The position numbers were made by a program, and so were the translations under genes. From Acidobacteriota bacterium (lineage in GTDB: Bacteria > Acidobacteriota > Blastocatellia > RBC074): DNA of 50,240 bases. The notes below the pieces were generated by a model, which had not been told where the DNA came from, did not search any database, and saw only the letters and a list, made by a program, of their open reading frames with translations. The DNA lies in NCBI GenBank assembly GCA_018269055.1, contig JAFDVI010000039.1:1-50240 (forward strand), written 5' to 3'. Numbering within the stretch: the stretch's first letter is position 1; the number at the start of each line of letters is the position of its first letter. Below are positions 32,118-42,400 of this stretch, in pieces.

Positions 32118-34964
32118 TCAGGATCTTCTTTTCAAAGCTTCAATGACGCGTTGGTAATCCGGTTCTTGACGCAACTGGCGCAATTCCGGATCGTTTTCCA
32201 ACGTGATCGGGTTTTGCTTTGCCGCCATCGCCCTTTCAACGTCGCGAATGGCTTGGGGCAAATCGCGCAAATAAAAATCGGCCTTAATTATTGAATAGAG
32301 TGCATCTGAATCAAGCGTTTGTCCGGCACCCGACAATTGGCGCAGAATCGCACGCGCCGAATTTTTGTCAGCCGCAGCCTGCACAGTCGAGGTAATGGGC
32401 AATTGACTGCGCTTGGCATATGTTTCCGCCAGGCGAGCTTTGCCTTTATCACTGAGCTGCGCATTGCGGCGAATCACGATGGCTTTGGTGTAAGCGTCAT
32501 AGGCTGCCTTCTCTTCGCCAGCGAGTTGGCTCACGGCATCACCGAAATTGGCCCACAAAACTGCGTCCTCGGTATCTGGCAAAATCGCCAGCGATTGTTT
32601 GTAACTGTCAATCGCATCACCAAAACGTTGCTGAAAAAATTGTGCAATCGCGATGTTTGACCATGCGCGCACCTGTTCACCGGGCGATAAATCTTTTCGG
32701 GTTTCAAGCAGCAACCGGGACGTTTGTTCCGCCTGTAAATACTGGCCGGTTTCAAAATATGCTGCGGAAACATTTTCCCACCCGGCAACGTTCGCCGGAT
32801 TGATTTTCAAAACCCGGCTCCATTCGACCAATGCATCGTTGTACCGTCCGCGCAGAAAATGGAACGCACCTAATTCGTTATAACCGAGCCAATACCCCGG
32901 CCAGCGATTGATAATGCTCTGATAAACTCGTTCAGCATCAACATCCTGTTTGTCTTCTTCATAGGTGCGGGCTAATTCCAATCCGGCCGTAGCGTCTTCT
33001 GGTTGTGTTTCCCAGGCGTCTTTCAGTATGGCAATTGCTTCCGCTCTTTGTTGCAGCAGCGCCAGAACCATGCCGCGCGTGACTTTTACCTCATGAGAAG
33101 CGGCATCAAGCCGAATCGCCTCTTCCGATGATTTTAGCGCCTTGTTTATCCAGTCCCGATTGTCGGTTTCGACTAGGGAAGCTTTTCGAATATAGGCGCG
33201 CGCCAGGATCGCGTAAGCCCGCGCAGAATCAGGTTCGACCTGAACCAATTCCTCCAAAAGCCGGATCGGTTGATCCACAGTTTCTTCATTCAAATCGCGC
33301 TGCAACAAGGAAGCCGCGGCCAGATATTTCTCTTCATCCGCGAAGCCCACGGCGCTGAGTTGCTTGGGAGGCTTGTATCTGAGAAGACTGGTCACTCTTC
33401 CAACCAAATCTTTTTGCAGTTGCCAATAATTGCGACGCGATCCTGTGACGGTTTCTTCGATTGGCTGGCCGGATTTCCCCGGCTGATAGATTTTCAACTT
33501 TACTTCGACTTCTTCGCCATTGTGCTGTACCTCACCTGCCAGCAACCAATTGGCTTCCATGGTTGTGAGCAGGACGTCCGGGGACGATGCGTTGAGATTG
33601 GCCTCGCCGGTCCCGGTGTAGGGAAGGACGTTCAGATTGGGGATCATCGCCAAAGAATCTCGCAAGGAGGCCGCCAATCCTTCGCCAACGGTGACTTGTT
33701 CTCCTGATTCTTTGAAAGGCATCACCGCCAGGTAAACCGGGGGCGATACCCGACTGGCCCAGAGCCAAAGAAGCAGCGCCGTGGTCACTGATAAGATTGC
33801 TGTCGCCGCAATCGCAATTCGTTTCCAGCGTTTGATAGCCGGGTTGAGCAATTGGTCAATCGTTTCCGCAATGGCGGCGGCTGAAGGCGACCGATCCTGG
33901 CGGTTTTTGACGAAGGATCGTTGCAGCAGGCGAAAAATCTTTTTTGGTGTGTTGGCGGGCAATGCGCGCCAATCCGGACTATTTCGCGGGTCGCGGATCA
34001 GATTCAACGTGTCGTATGTGTCCACGCCTTTGAACGGCAAACGACCGGTCAGGGTTTGGAACATCACCGAAGCCAATGACCAGACGTCTGTGGCTTCGTC
34101 CAGCAGTTCGCCGCGCGTTTGTTCGGGACTCATGTACACGACCGTTCCGATGATTTCGCCTTGGATGGTTTCGCCGAAATCGCGCGTCAATTGTTCTTCC
34201 GGAGCGAGGGTCTTCATTTCCACCGTCGCCAGATCGGTCGTGATGCGCCGCGCAATTCCGAAATCCAGAATTTTGACTTGCCCTTCAGGCGTGATTTTGA
34301 TGTTGGCGGGTTTCAGGTCGCGATGAATGATCTTTTTGGAATGTGCGTGTGCCAATCCAGCGGCCAGTTGCCGGAAGATTGGCAAGGCTTCGGCCAGTGG
34401 TAATGGGCCGTTGGCCAATTTGTCGTCCAGCGTTTGACCGGGAATGTATTCGAACACCAGAAATGGGCGGCCTTCAAACTGCCCTTTGTGGCGAAGCGCG
34501 GCAATGTTTTCGTGGATCAACTCGTGGTTCAGCAGCCCTTCGCGGTTGAATCGCGCCTGCCATTCAGGGTCTTGGGCATAGGTCGCGGTCAGAAATTTGA
34601 TGGCGACATTTACATCCAGATCGTCATCGTGCGCCAGATATACTTCGCCCATGCCACCTTTGCCCAGCAAAGCCTGGATTCGATAGTTGCCAATTTGGCG
34701 GCCAATCATTGCCTGGCGATATTGGCCGGATTGATTGATTTGTTCGGCGATTTCCCGGAATGCGTCTTCGACGGCGGGAGTTTCCAGGAAGTCTTCGTCT
34801 TCGTCGTGATGGCGAAGCATGACTTCGACTTTGCGGCGCAGCTTTTCGTCCCCGGCGCAGGCTTCGTCCAGATACACCGCGCGGCGAGCGGGCGGCAGAT
34901 CACAGGCGGTTTGGAAAATGTCTTCAAGCGTAAGTCGAACGTACGCTTCCATTGGCGGATTCAT
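32118..34964 (-). CDS. Membrane Ser/Thr protein kinase with TolB-like and TPR domains
   Basis: 948 residues. The N-terminal 70 residues are the helical region found in acidobacterial kinases. The kinase domain has intact motifs: GKGGMGEVYLAHDDDLDVNVAIKFL, HRDLKPANIKI, ILDFGIARR and GTVVYMSPEQTRGE. A single transmembrane helix (IAIAATAILSVTTALLLWLWA) puts the rest in the periplasm: a TolB/FlgO-like domain (LAVMPFKESGEQVTVGEGLAASLRDSLAMIP) and about six TPR repeats. Its start overlaps the sigma factor gene by 41 bases, a strong sign of functional coupling; an ATG at 34952 is also possible. It may phosphorylate that sigma factor. Confidence 0.92.
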   Translation of the reverse strand: MNPPMEAYVRLTLEDIFQTACDLPPARRAVYLDEACAGDEKLRRKVEVMLRHHDEDEDFLETPAVEDAFREIAEQINQSGQYRQAMIGRQIGNYRIQALLGKGGMGEVYLAHDDDLDVNVAIKFLTATYAQDPEWQARFNREGLLNHELIHENIAALRHKGQFEGRPFLVFEYIPGQTLDDKLANGPLPLAEALPIFRQLAAGLAHAHSKKIIHRDLKPANIKITPEGQVKILDFGIARRITTDLATVEMKTLAPEEQLTRDFGETIQGEIIGTVVYMSPEQTRGELLDEATDVWSLASVMFQTLTGRLPFKGVDTYDTLNLIRDPRNSPDWRALPANTPKKIFRLLQRSFVKNRQDRSPSAAAIAETIDQLLNPAIKRWKRIAIAATAILSVTTALLLWLWASRVSPPVYLAVMPFKESGEQVTVGEGLAASLRDSLAMIPNLNVLPYTGTGEANLNASSPDVLLTTMEANWLLAGEVQHNGEEVEVKLKIYQPGKSGQPIEETVTGSRRNYWQLQKDLVGRVTSLLRYKPPKQLSAVGFADEEKYLAAASLLQRDLNEETVDQPIRLLEELVQVEPDSARAYAILARAYIRKASLVETDNRDWINKALKSSEEAIRLDAASHEVKVTRGMVLALLQQRAEAIAILKDAWETQPEDATAGLELARTYEEDKQDVDAERVYQSIINRWPGYWLGYNELGAFHFLRGRYNDALVEWSRVLKINPANVAGWENVSAAYFETGQYLQAEQTSRLLLETRKDLSPGEQVRAWSNIAIAQFFQQRFGDAIDSYKQSLAILPDTEDAVLWANFGDAVSQLAGEEKAAYDAYTKAIVIRRNAQLSDKGKARLAETYAKRSQLPITSTVQAAADKNSARAILRQLSGAGQTLDSDALYSIIKADFYLRDLPQAIRDVERAMAAKQNPITLENDPELRQLRQEPDYQRVIEALKRRS

Positions 34965-35538
34965 GGCTGTTGTCTCCGTTCAGCTCGCTTTGCAACCAGG
35001 CTTTGGCAAATCGCCAATCGCGCATGACGGTGTCGGCTGAAACTTTCAAAACCTCGGCGATTTCTTCGTTGGTCAGGCCGCCGAAAAATCGAAGCTCGAC
35101 AATCCGGCTTTTGCGTTCGTCCATTTCGGCCAACCGGTCCAGCGCCTCGTTCAACGCCAGATAATCCACATTGGGAGCTTCCGGAATTTCGACGACGTCA
35201 TCCCAATCTATACGGTTTAACCCGCCGCCGTGCATAACGGCTTGTTTCGACCGTGCCCGGTCAACCAGGATGTGGCGCATAATGTTGGCCGAAACTGCGA
35301 AAAAGTGCGCGCGATCCTTCCAGTCTGAATTCTTCGCATCGGCCATTTTGAGGTACGCCTCGTTGACGAGCGCAGTCGTTTGCAATGTTTGTCCGGGATT
35401 TTCGCGGCTCATGTACCGGTGCGCCATACGATGCAGTTCGGCATAGACCAGTTTGTACAATTCGCTTTCTGCGCCGGCTTCGCCCTGCATCCACGCGCGC
35501 AGCAACTGAGTGACTTCATGGGTTTGTACTGGTTTCAT
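34924..35538 (-). CDS. ECF-type RNA polymerase sigma factor, kinase-linked
   Basis: 204 residues with region 2 (AELHRMAHRYMSREN through AHFFAVSANIMRHILVDRAR) and region 4 (LDRLAEMDERKSRIVELRFFGGLTNEEIAEVLKVSADTVMRDWRFAKAWLQSEL) joined by a basic linker. It belongs to the Sigma70_ECF group widespread in Acidobacteriota and Planctomycetota. In place of the acidic DAED-type residues of region 2.2 it has Q53-T54-T55-A56 (QTTALVNEAYLKM). There is no anti-sigma gene; a membrane kinase overlaps its 3' end instead. AGAAGGAATT lies before the ATG. Confidence 0.95.
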   Translation of the reverse strand: MKPVQTHEVTQLLRAWMQGEAGAESELYKLVYAELHRMAHRYMSRENPGQTLQTTALVNEAYLKMADAKNSDWKDRAHFFAVSANIMRHILVDRARSKQAVMHGGGLNRIDWDDVVEIPEAPNVDYLALNEALDRLAEMDERKSRIVELRFFGGLTNEEIAEVLKVSADTVMRDWRFAKAWLQSELNGDNSHESANGSVRSTYA

Positions 35539-35724
35539 AGAATTCCTTCTGGCTGATTTCCCACTCGCTGTGCGCGATTATAGTCCCGCAAAATCGAAAG
35601 TCGAGAATAAATTTGTCTGCCCCGGATCTTTGCCCGCAAAACAACGAGTAGTTGACTGACCAGAACCGGAAAGAACATTTCGATGCGAATGTTTCACGCA
35701 AACCTTTGTCGAGACCGGATGAGG

Positions 35725-35759
35725 CGAGAAAAAAGCCGCAGACGTGGAATCTGCGGCTT
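35725..35759 (-). terminator. Terminator of the small secreted protein gene
   Basis: Read on the minus strand, AAGCCGCAGA and TCTGCGGCTT form a ten-base stem with a seven-base loop, followed by TTTTTCTCG. It lies 31 bases after the stop of the gene at 35791-36288. Confidence 0.88.
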
Positions 35760-35790
35760 ATCATCAACGGCCTTTCTTATCCCGACGAAG

Positions 35791-36288
35791 TCATTTTTTC
35801 CGTTCCAGGTTGAGGGTCAACACTTCATTCTTATCGCCCTGACGCCAAGCCCAAATCATGGTCACGTGATCCTGATCCTGGAACTTCATCGTCAGACCGT
35901 GAATATGTCCATCGGTCGGTTTCTTCAAATTGGCGGCGTCCACAAACTTGAAATCCAGCGATTTAATGTCCCCGGCCGGGACTTCTGCGCGCATGCGCGG
36001 TTGATTTCCAGCGGAACAGTAATGCGTCATCATCAAGCCGTCGCCGTCACGGTGATAAACGCTAACCATTTCCGGTTCATTCGGAGGAACCATCGTTTCG
36101 ATCACCGCCGAACCGCCGGAGGCCAGTCGGAACGTGACTTTCCCGCCGGAACCGTCCGAAGATTTTCGCTCCCATTCGCCAGCCAACGTTTTCAATTTGT
36201 CGAAAGCCAGATCGGCTTTGCTTTGCGCCTGGGCCAAGGCTGATAACAAAATCAATAGGGGCAGAAGAATCGGCAAAATTCGTTTCAT
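35791..36288 (-). CDS. Small secreted protein, possible DUF1579-like beta barrel
   Basis: 165 residues from the ATG at 36288, set by AAGGAG; the frame from 36315 is less likely. Signal peptide (LPILLPLLILLSALAQAQS) and a mature part of mostly beta strands: FDKLKTLAGEWERKSSDGSGGKVTFRLASGGSAVIETMV, MVSVYHRDGDGLMMTHYCSAGNQPRM, HIHGLTMKFQDQDHVTMIWAWRQG. The LAGEW opening and alternating strand pattern resemble lipocalin-like calycins such as DUF1579. Secreted; ligand unknown. Single-gene unit with its own terminator. Confidence 0.7.
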   Translation of the reverse strand: MKRILPILLPLLILLSALAQAQSKADLAFDKLKTLAGEWERKSSDGSGGKVTFRLASGGSAVIETMVPPNEPEMVSVYHRDGDGLMMTHYCSAGNQPRMRAEVPAGDIKSLDFKFVDAANLKKPTDGHIHGLTMKFQDQDHVTMIWAWRQGDKNEVLTLNLERKK

Positions 36289-36479
36289 GGTGTTACTCCT
36301 TATGCTGCTGAACAAGATAATCAGGATTGGCTAAACTGTAGAGTGGCAAATGCGGCAAAAGTTGTAAAGCTGAGTTTCGCTCCAGCCACGCGCAAGTCAA
36401 GATGCGGGATGTGGGGTGAGGTGATAAGATGCGCAGCCGTTGAACAGGGAAATCAACAGTTCAAACTCAAAGAGAAATT

Positions 36480-37541
36480 ATGATCAACAACGATAGATTG
36501 ATTCGCGCCTGCCGTCGGCAGAGCGTTGACCGCGCTCCTGTATGGATGATGCGGCAAGCGGGCCGTTATTTGCCTGAATACCGCGCCGTGCGCGGCAAAA
36601 CGGATTTTCTGACTCTTTGCAAAACGCCGGAAATGGCTGCGGAGGTTTCCATGCAGCCGTTCGATATTTTGGGTGTGGATGCGGTAATCATGTTTTCGGA
36701 CATTTTGATTCCCGTCGAAGCCATGGGCGTCAAACTGGACATCATTGAAAGCCGCGGGCCGGTGATCGAAACGCCGATCCGAACGGCAGAACAGGTGGAA
36801 AAATTGATCGTGCCCGACCCGGTGGAAAAAACAGGCTTTGTGATGGAGATCATTCGGTTGCTGCGGCAACAGCTTGATAACCGGGCGCCGCTGATCGGTT
36901 TTGCCGGAGCGCCGTTCACGCTGGCTTCTTACCTGATCGAAGGCGGCACGTCGCGCAACTTCGCCGAAATCAAGCGTATGATGTTTGCCAATCCGAAGTT
37001 GCTTCATCAGTTGCTGGAAAAGATCGCCGACGCGGTGACTGATTATCTGAATGCGCAAATCGAAGCCGGAGCGCAGGTCATTCAATTATTCGATACCTGG
37101 GCTGGCGAATTGGCGGCGACGGATTTTGAGGAATTCGCACTCGAATACCAGCAGCGTGTGTTTTCGCGGTTGCATCGTGGCCCCGGCGGTTTGAGCGTCC
37201 CGGCGATTTTGTACGTCAATGGGTGCAGCGCCGTGCTGGAAAAGATGGCCGAATCCGGCGCGAACGTTTTGAGTCTGGATTGGCGAATTGACATTGCCGT
37301 GGCCAACAAACGGTTGCAAGCCGCCGGATTCGACAACTTGGCGTTGCAGGGAAACCTGGACCCGTGCGAATTGCTGGGCACGCCGGAAACCATAGCCGAA
37401 GGAGTTCGCGAAATTTTGAAAAAAGCCGGGCCGACGGGTCACATCATGAATTTAGGCCACGGCATCATGCCGATGGTTCCAGTCGAAAACGCCCGCGCTT
37501 TTATTGAAGCCGCCAAGGCCGGAATGAAAGAAGTGGCATAA
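36480..37541 (+). CDS. hemE: Uroporphyrinogen decarboxylase
   Basis: 353 residues. Both family signatures are present: PVWMMRQAGRYLPEYR (about 20-36) with the substrate-binding Arg residues, and GFAGAPFTLASYLIEGG near 140. A later GNLDPCELLG and LGHGIMPMVPVENARAFIE complete the TIM-barrel pattern. It removes four carboxyl groups from uroporphyrinogen III to give coproporphyrinogen III in the cytoplasm. AAGAGAAA precedes the ATG. The next gene, a kinase, starts 26 bases after its stop. That may be chance rather than haem logic. Confidence 0.97.
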   Translation: MINNDRLIRACRRQSVDRAPVWMMRQAGRYLPEYRAVRGKTDFLTLCKTPEMAAEVSMQPFDILGVDAVIMFSDILIPVEAMGVKLDIIESRGPVIETPIRTAEQVEKLIVPDPVEKTGFVMEIIRLLRQQLDNRAPLIGFAGAPFTLASYLIEGGTSRNFAEIKRMMFANPKLLHQLLEKIADAVTDYLNAQIEAGAQVIQLFDTWAGELAATDFEEFALEYQQRVFSRLHRGPGGLSVPAILYVNGCSAVLEKMAESGANVLSLDWRIDIAVANKRLQAAGFDNLALQGNLDPCELLGTPETIAEGVREILKKAGPTGHIMNLGHGIMPMVPVENARAFIEAAKAGMKEVA

Positions 37542-37567
37542 TCGTATTCTCAAACTTCATCGCTCGT

Positions 37568-39301
37568 ATGGAAAACGACAACACAACTGGAACGCTGGCG
37601 GAATCAACGCCTTCAACCGAATACCTGGGGTTGCTGCTGAAAGATCGCTACCTGATTGAGCGTGTGCTCGGCAAAGGCGGGCTGGGGTTGGTTTTTTTGG
37701 CGCGCGACCGGCAATTGTTGAATCGAGCGGTGGTCATTAAGGTTCTGGTCGCGGAACGCGGGGATGAGCGATACGACACCTGGTTTCAGAAAAAGTTCAA
37801 ACAGGAAATGGAGGCGCTGGCGCGCATCAATCATCCTGGCGTGGTCGGCGTGCTGGACACAGGCGCAATGCCCGATGGCAAACCGTTTTTGGTGATGCAG
37901 TTTGTCGAAGGCAACACGTTGCGCGCGGTGATGATTCCGCAAGGAATGGATTTTGATCGCGTTGCCGCCATCGTTCGCCAAATGGGACAAGCCCTTGCCG
38001 CTGCGCATGAAAAAGGCGTTTATCATCGCGACCTGAAGCCCGAAAACATCATGCTGGAAGAGTTAGGCGGCGGCCACCAACAAGTGAAGCTGATTGATTT
38101 CGGCGTGGCGCGCATCAAAGATTCCGAAGTCGCCACTGACGCTGAAATCACCTGGATTGCCGGAACCCCGCCGTACATGGCTCCGGAACAATTGCGCGGG
38201 CGCCCGACCGCCGAAAGTGACATTTACGGATTGGGGGCAGTCGTTTACGAAATGCTGACGGGCCGTCCACCGTTCAAAGCCGGCTCGGCGGTTGATTTGT
38301 ACGAACTCCAACGCGAAGGCGCAATTACTAAACCCAGAGAGTTGCGCGGGAATCTGCCCGAAGCCGCCGAAGCCGCGCTGCTGAAAGCGCTGTCATTCGA
38401 CGCCCAGGATCGTTACAAAACCGTGCTGGAATTTACGGACGATCTGGCTGCAACACTGACAGGTGTGCCGCGCTCGGTTGCCGTTTCCGTTGATCCAGTG
38501 GCGACGTCATTGCAGTTCGACAAGACGACGGATGCGGCAGCGGCACGCGAAACCTCCCTGGATGAAACGCAGATTGGGGTTAAGGAGTCAGCCAGCCCTA
38601 AGTCTCAACCTGCATTGAACGGGAAGATGTGGCTGTTGCCGGTGGCTGCGGTTGCGTTGGTTGGGCTGGTCGCTTACTACGTTTGGAATCCTGCGGTGAA
38701 CCCGAAAAAGCCGGAAACCAAACGGTCAACCGTAACTCCGACCGAAGTTCCAGCTTTCAGTTATTGGGTGATGGTGCAGAAATATCGCGACGGAAAAACG
38801 TATCAGCAGCCTTTCCGGCTGGCCAAAGAATTGGTCTTCGAGAACGATTACCACGTTCAGTTGAATGTGTCCGCCGCACGCTCTGGTTTTCTGTACATCA
38901 TCAACGAGGGCCCGGATTTGGCGAATGGTTTGCCGGAATATGTCACGCTCTTTCCTTCGCCGACGGCGAACAACGGCAGCGCGGAACTGGCGGCCGAAAA
39001 ACAGATTCGCATTCCGGAAGTCGGCGACGGTTTCTTTTTTGACAAAGACCAGGGTACGGAAAAAGTTTGGTTGATCTGGTCTTCCAAAAGTTTAGCTGAA
39101 CTGGAAGCGGTGAAATTGCTGGCCAACCCCAAAGACAAAGGCCTGATCAGCGACCCGGCGCAAATTCGTTCCGTTCGCGATCTGATTGCGAAATCTTCCT
39201 CACTCCCGGCGACCGTTTCCCAAGACGAGACCAATAAATTGACTGTGGTTTCCGGTTCCGCCGATGTGCTGGCGCATTTGATCAAGCTCGAACATCAATG
39301 A
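37568..39301 (+). CDS. Membrane Ser/Thr protein kinase with DUF4384-like C-terminal domain
   Basis: 577 residues. Kinase motifs are intact: IERVLGKGGLGLVFLARDRQ, VVIKVL with the ATP Lys, HRDLKPENIMLEEL, LIDFGVARIKD and GTPPYMAPEQLRG. One transmembrane helix (LLPVAAVALVGLVAYYVW, about 360) follows the kinase. The outer part (about 395-575) starts FSYWVMVQKYRDGKTYQQPFRLAKELVFENDYHVQLNVSA and includes SGFLYIINEGPDLANGLPEYVTLFPSPTANNGSA, the pattern of DUF4384, a domain often found with caspase-like proteases. It precedes the CHAT gene by 134 bases on the same strand. Substrate unknown. Confidence 0.92.
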   Translation: MENDNTTGTLAESTPSTEYLGLLLKDRYLIERVLGKGGLGLVFLARDRQLLNRAVVIKVLVAERGDERYDTWFQKKFKQEMEALARINHPGVVGVLDTGAMPDGKPFLVMQFVEGNTLRAVMIPQGMDFDRVAAIVRQMGQALAAAHEKGVYHRDLKPENIMLEELGGGHQQVKLIDFGVARIKDSEVATDAEITWIAGTPPYMAPEQLRGRPTAESDIYGLGAVVYEMLTGRPPFKAGSAVDLYELQREGAITKPRELRGNLPEAAEAALLKALSFDAQDRYKTVLEFTDDLAATLTGVPRSVAVSVDPVATSLQFDKTTDAAAARETSLDETQIGVKESASPKSQPALNGKMWLLPVAAVALVGLVAYYVWNPAVNPKKPETKRSTVTPTEVPAFSYWVMVQKYRDGKTYQQPFRLAKELVFENDYHVQLNVSAARSGFLYIINEGPDLANGLPEYVTLFPSPTANNGSAELAAEKQIRIPEVGDGFFFDKDQGTEKVWLIWSSKSLAELEAVKLLANPKDKGLISDPAQIRSVRDLIAKSSSLPATVSQDETNKLTVVSGSADVLAHLIKLEHQ

Positions 39302-39424
39302 CGTATGATTTTGTTGCGGCAAAGATTCGCCGATTTCTCCCCCAATCGCTCTCGTTTGAAAACCCGTGAAGCGTTATCAACCCTGCGGCGTTTTGCGCTC
39401 CCGGGCGTGCGCCGTTCCTTTAAC

Positions 39425-39438
39425 GGAGGTTTGTTTTG
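39425..39438 (+). promoter_or_regulatory. Ribosome binding site and TTG start of the CHAT gene
   Basis: GGAGG at 39425-39429, six bases before a TTG at 39436-39438. The TTG opens a clean signal peptide, and the first downstream ATG would remove it, so TTG is the best start. Confidence 0.75.
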
Positions 39439-42400
39439 CTTCGTCAACACCGTCTTGCCCAGCTTTGCCTGCTGTTTTTCCTGGGACTTTCCCTTTCCAC
39501 GTTCACAATCCACGGCCAACAACCGCGTCCTTTGGAACTGGACAAAACCGTCGAAACCGACCTGGGCGCTGGTGAAAAACAATCGTTTCAAGTTTCACTG
39601 ACCCCGCTGGATTTCGCTCGCCTGGAAGTGACGGCGAAAGACGTCGGCCTTTTGATCGGGCTTTTTGCGCCCGATGGCAAACCGGTTGTCGAGTATCAAT
39701 GGAATCAGGATTCGCCTGACACGGCCAATGTGTCTTTGATCGCTGGCCTGGGCGGCAACTATCGTTTGGAACTGACTTCGCAGGAAAAGGAATCCAAGAA
39801 GATCTCCGTCAAGTTGACCGAACTTCGGGGGATTGGACAATTCGACCCTGAACGCATCGAAGCCGAGCGGCAATTTGCAAAAGGCGAACAGCTTCGCCCG
39901 CACCAGGCCGCTGATGACAAGAAAGCTGCGCTGGCGGCTTACACCGAAGCGCTGAAACAGTGGCGCGTCAGCGGCGACAAGGAAAAACAGGCAATGGTGC
40001 TCAGTTCGCTTGGCGATGTTTCGCGGGCTTTGCGCGAACACCAACAAGCGCTGGATTACTTCAACCAGGCGTTGACGCTGCGCCGTGAACTGAAAAATCG
40101 CAAAGGCGAAGCCAACGCCCTGACCAATCTGGCGCAAACATATCAGGCGATGGGGCAATCCAAACAGGCGCTGGAGTATTTCAATCAGGCATTGCCCGTG
40201 ATGCGCGAAGTCGAAAATCAGCGCGGCGAAGCCATCGTGATTACTTCGATTGGCGCGACGCAAGCTGCTTCCGGTGAACGCCAACAGGCGATTGAATCTT
40301 TCGCGCAAGCCAGACCGGTCTGGCAAAAACTGGGCGATCAAAGCCGTGAGGCCGAAATGTTTGTGCGAACGGGGCGAACTTACGAGGCAATGAACGACAA
40401 GGTGAAGGCGCTGGAGGCTTATGCCGAAGCATTGAAAGTCTATCGAACGGCAAAGGATCAAATCGGCGAAGCGAATACGCTGCTCGATTTGGGCGTGGTC
40501 AATCAGGATCGCGGAAACAATCGGCAGGCGCTGGAATTTTTCGAACAGGCGCTGCCAATCTGGCGCAGCCTGAACCGCAAACGCGAAGAAGCCAGCACGC
40601 TGAATTTCATCGGGCGCGTGCGAAACACGCTGGGCGATAAGCAATTGGCGCTGGAAACATACAATCAGGCGCTCAGCCTGGCGCGCGAAGTCGGCAATCG
40701 CGGCTTGGAAGCGACGGTGCTGAATAATATGGCGACGATTTACTTTGCGTTGGGAGAAAAGCGCCGCGCCGCCGAAGCTTTTGATCAGGTGTTGCCGTTA
40801 CGCCGCGCCGCCAATGACAAACTCGGCGAAGCCAGTACGCTGACAAACATCGGGGCCGTTTATGCGGATTGGGGAGAAAGCCTCAAAGCACTGGATTATT
40901 ACAACCAGGCACTGCCGCTCTGGCGCGAAGCCAAGCGAGCAGACGGCGAAGTCAGTACGATTATCAATATTGGCGAAGCCTACGACCTGCTCGGGGAAAA
41001 ACAAAAATCGCTGGATTATTACGCACAGGCGTTGAATCTTGCCCGCACCATTGGCGCCAGACAAAATGAAGGTGTGATTCAAACCAGTCTGGCAACGGTG
41101 TATTCCTCTCTCGGCGAAAAAGAGAAGGCGCGGGATATGTATATGCAGGCATTGGAAATTCATCGCTCCACGGGGAACCGCACGGCGGAAGGAGACACGC
41201 TGCACCTGTTGGGCTTTTTACATTACGAATTGGAGGACTTTACGAAGGCTCTGGATTATATGAGCCAGGAAGCAGTGGTCTGGCGACAGTTGAAAGATGT
41301 GCGCGCTGAAGGGGTCATGCTGGGAGCGATGGGTATGGTTTATCGCAAATTGGGGGATCGCCAGAAGTCGCTGGAAGTTTTGAATCAGGCGCTGCCTTTG
41401 GATCGTGAGGTGGGCAATCGCCAAGGTGAAGTGGACGCGCTGATCAACATCGGCTTGATCGAAAGCGATTCGGGCGAGAAGCAGAAAGCGCTCGAAAATT
41501 TCAATCATGCCCTCGAAATCAGTCGCGCGGTCAGCGACCCCACGCAAGAAGCCAATGCCCGCTACGAAATCGCGCGCATCAAACTCGAACTCGGCGAGTT
41601 GAGCGAATCGCGCAGCCAGATCGAAGACACGTTGAACATCGTCGAATCCTTGCGCACAAAAGTCGCCAGCCAGGAACTTCGCGCTTCATATTTTGCGACG
41701 GTGCAAAAGTATTACGATTTTTACATTGAACTGCTGATGCAAATGAATGGTCGCCAATCCGGCCAGGGCTTTGGCGGCGAAGCCTTGCAGGCCAGCGAGC
41801 GCGCCCGCGCGCGCAGCTTGCTGGAAATTCTGGCCGAGGCGAACGCCAGCATTCACGAAGGCGTTGATCCTGCGCTGCTCAATCGCGAACAAACGCTGCA
41901 TCACCAACTCAGCGGCAAAGCCGACGCCTTGGCCAGGTTGTACGCCAGCCGTCCGTCGCCCGAACAAATCGCTGCGGCAAAAAAAGAAGTGGATGATTTG
42001 ACTGCGCAATACAACGAAGTCCGCGCAGAAATTCGCCGCGCCAGTCCGCGCTACGCTTCGCTGACGCAACCGACGCCGCTTAACTTGAAAGAAATCCAGC
42101 AACAGGTTTTGGATGCTGACACGCTGCTGCTGGAATACTGGCTGGGCGAAAAGCGCAGCTTTCTGTGGGCGGTGACGCCGACAAAAATCAGCAGCTACGT
42201 GTTGCCGCCGCGCGCGAAATTGGAAGCAGAAGCCCGCAACGCGTATGAATGGGTCAGCAAACCGGCGCAGGCGAACGCCAAGCGCCGGTTGAAACACGAC
42301 GGGGTTGAGATGACGGAAAGCGAACGCAAAGCGCGTGGGTTGCAGGCGATGCGCTACCTGAGCAACACGCTGATCAAACCCGTCGCGCCGCAACTGGGCA

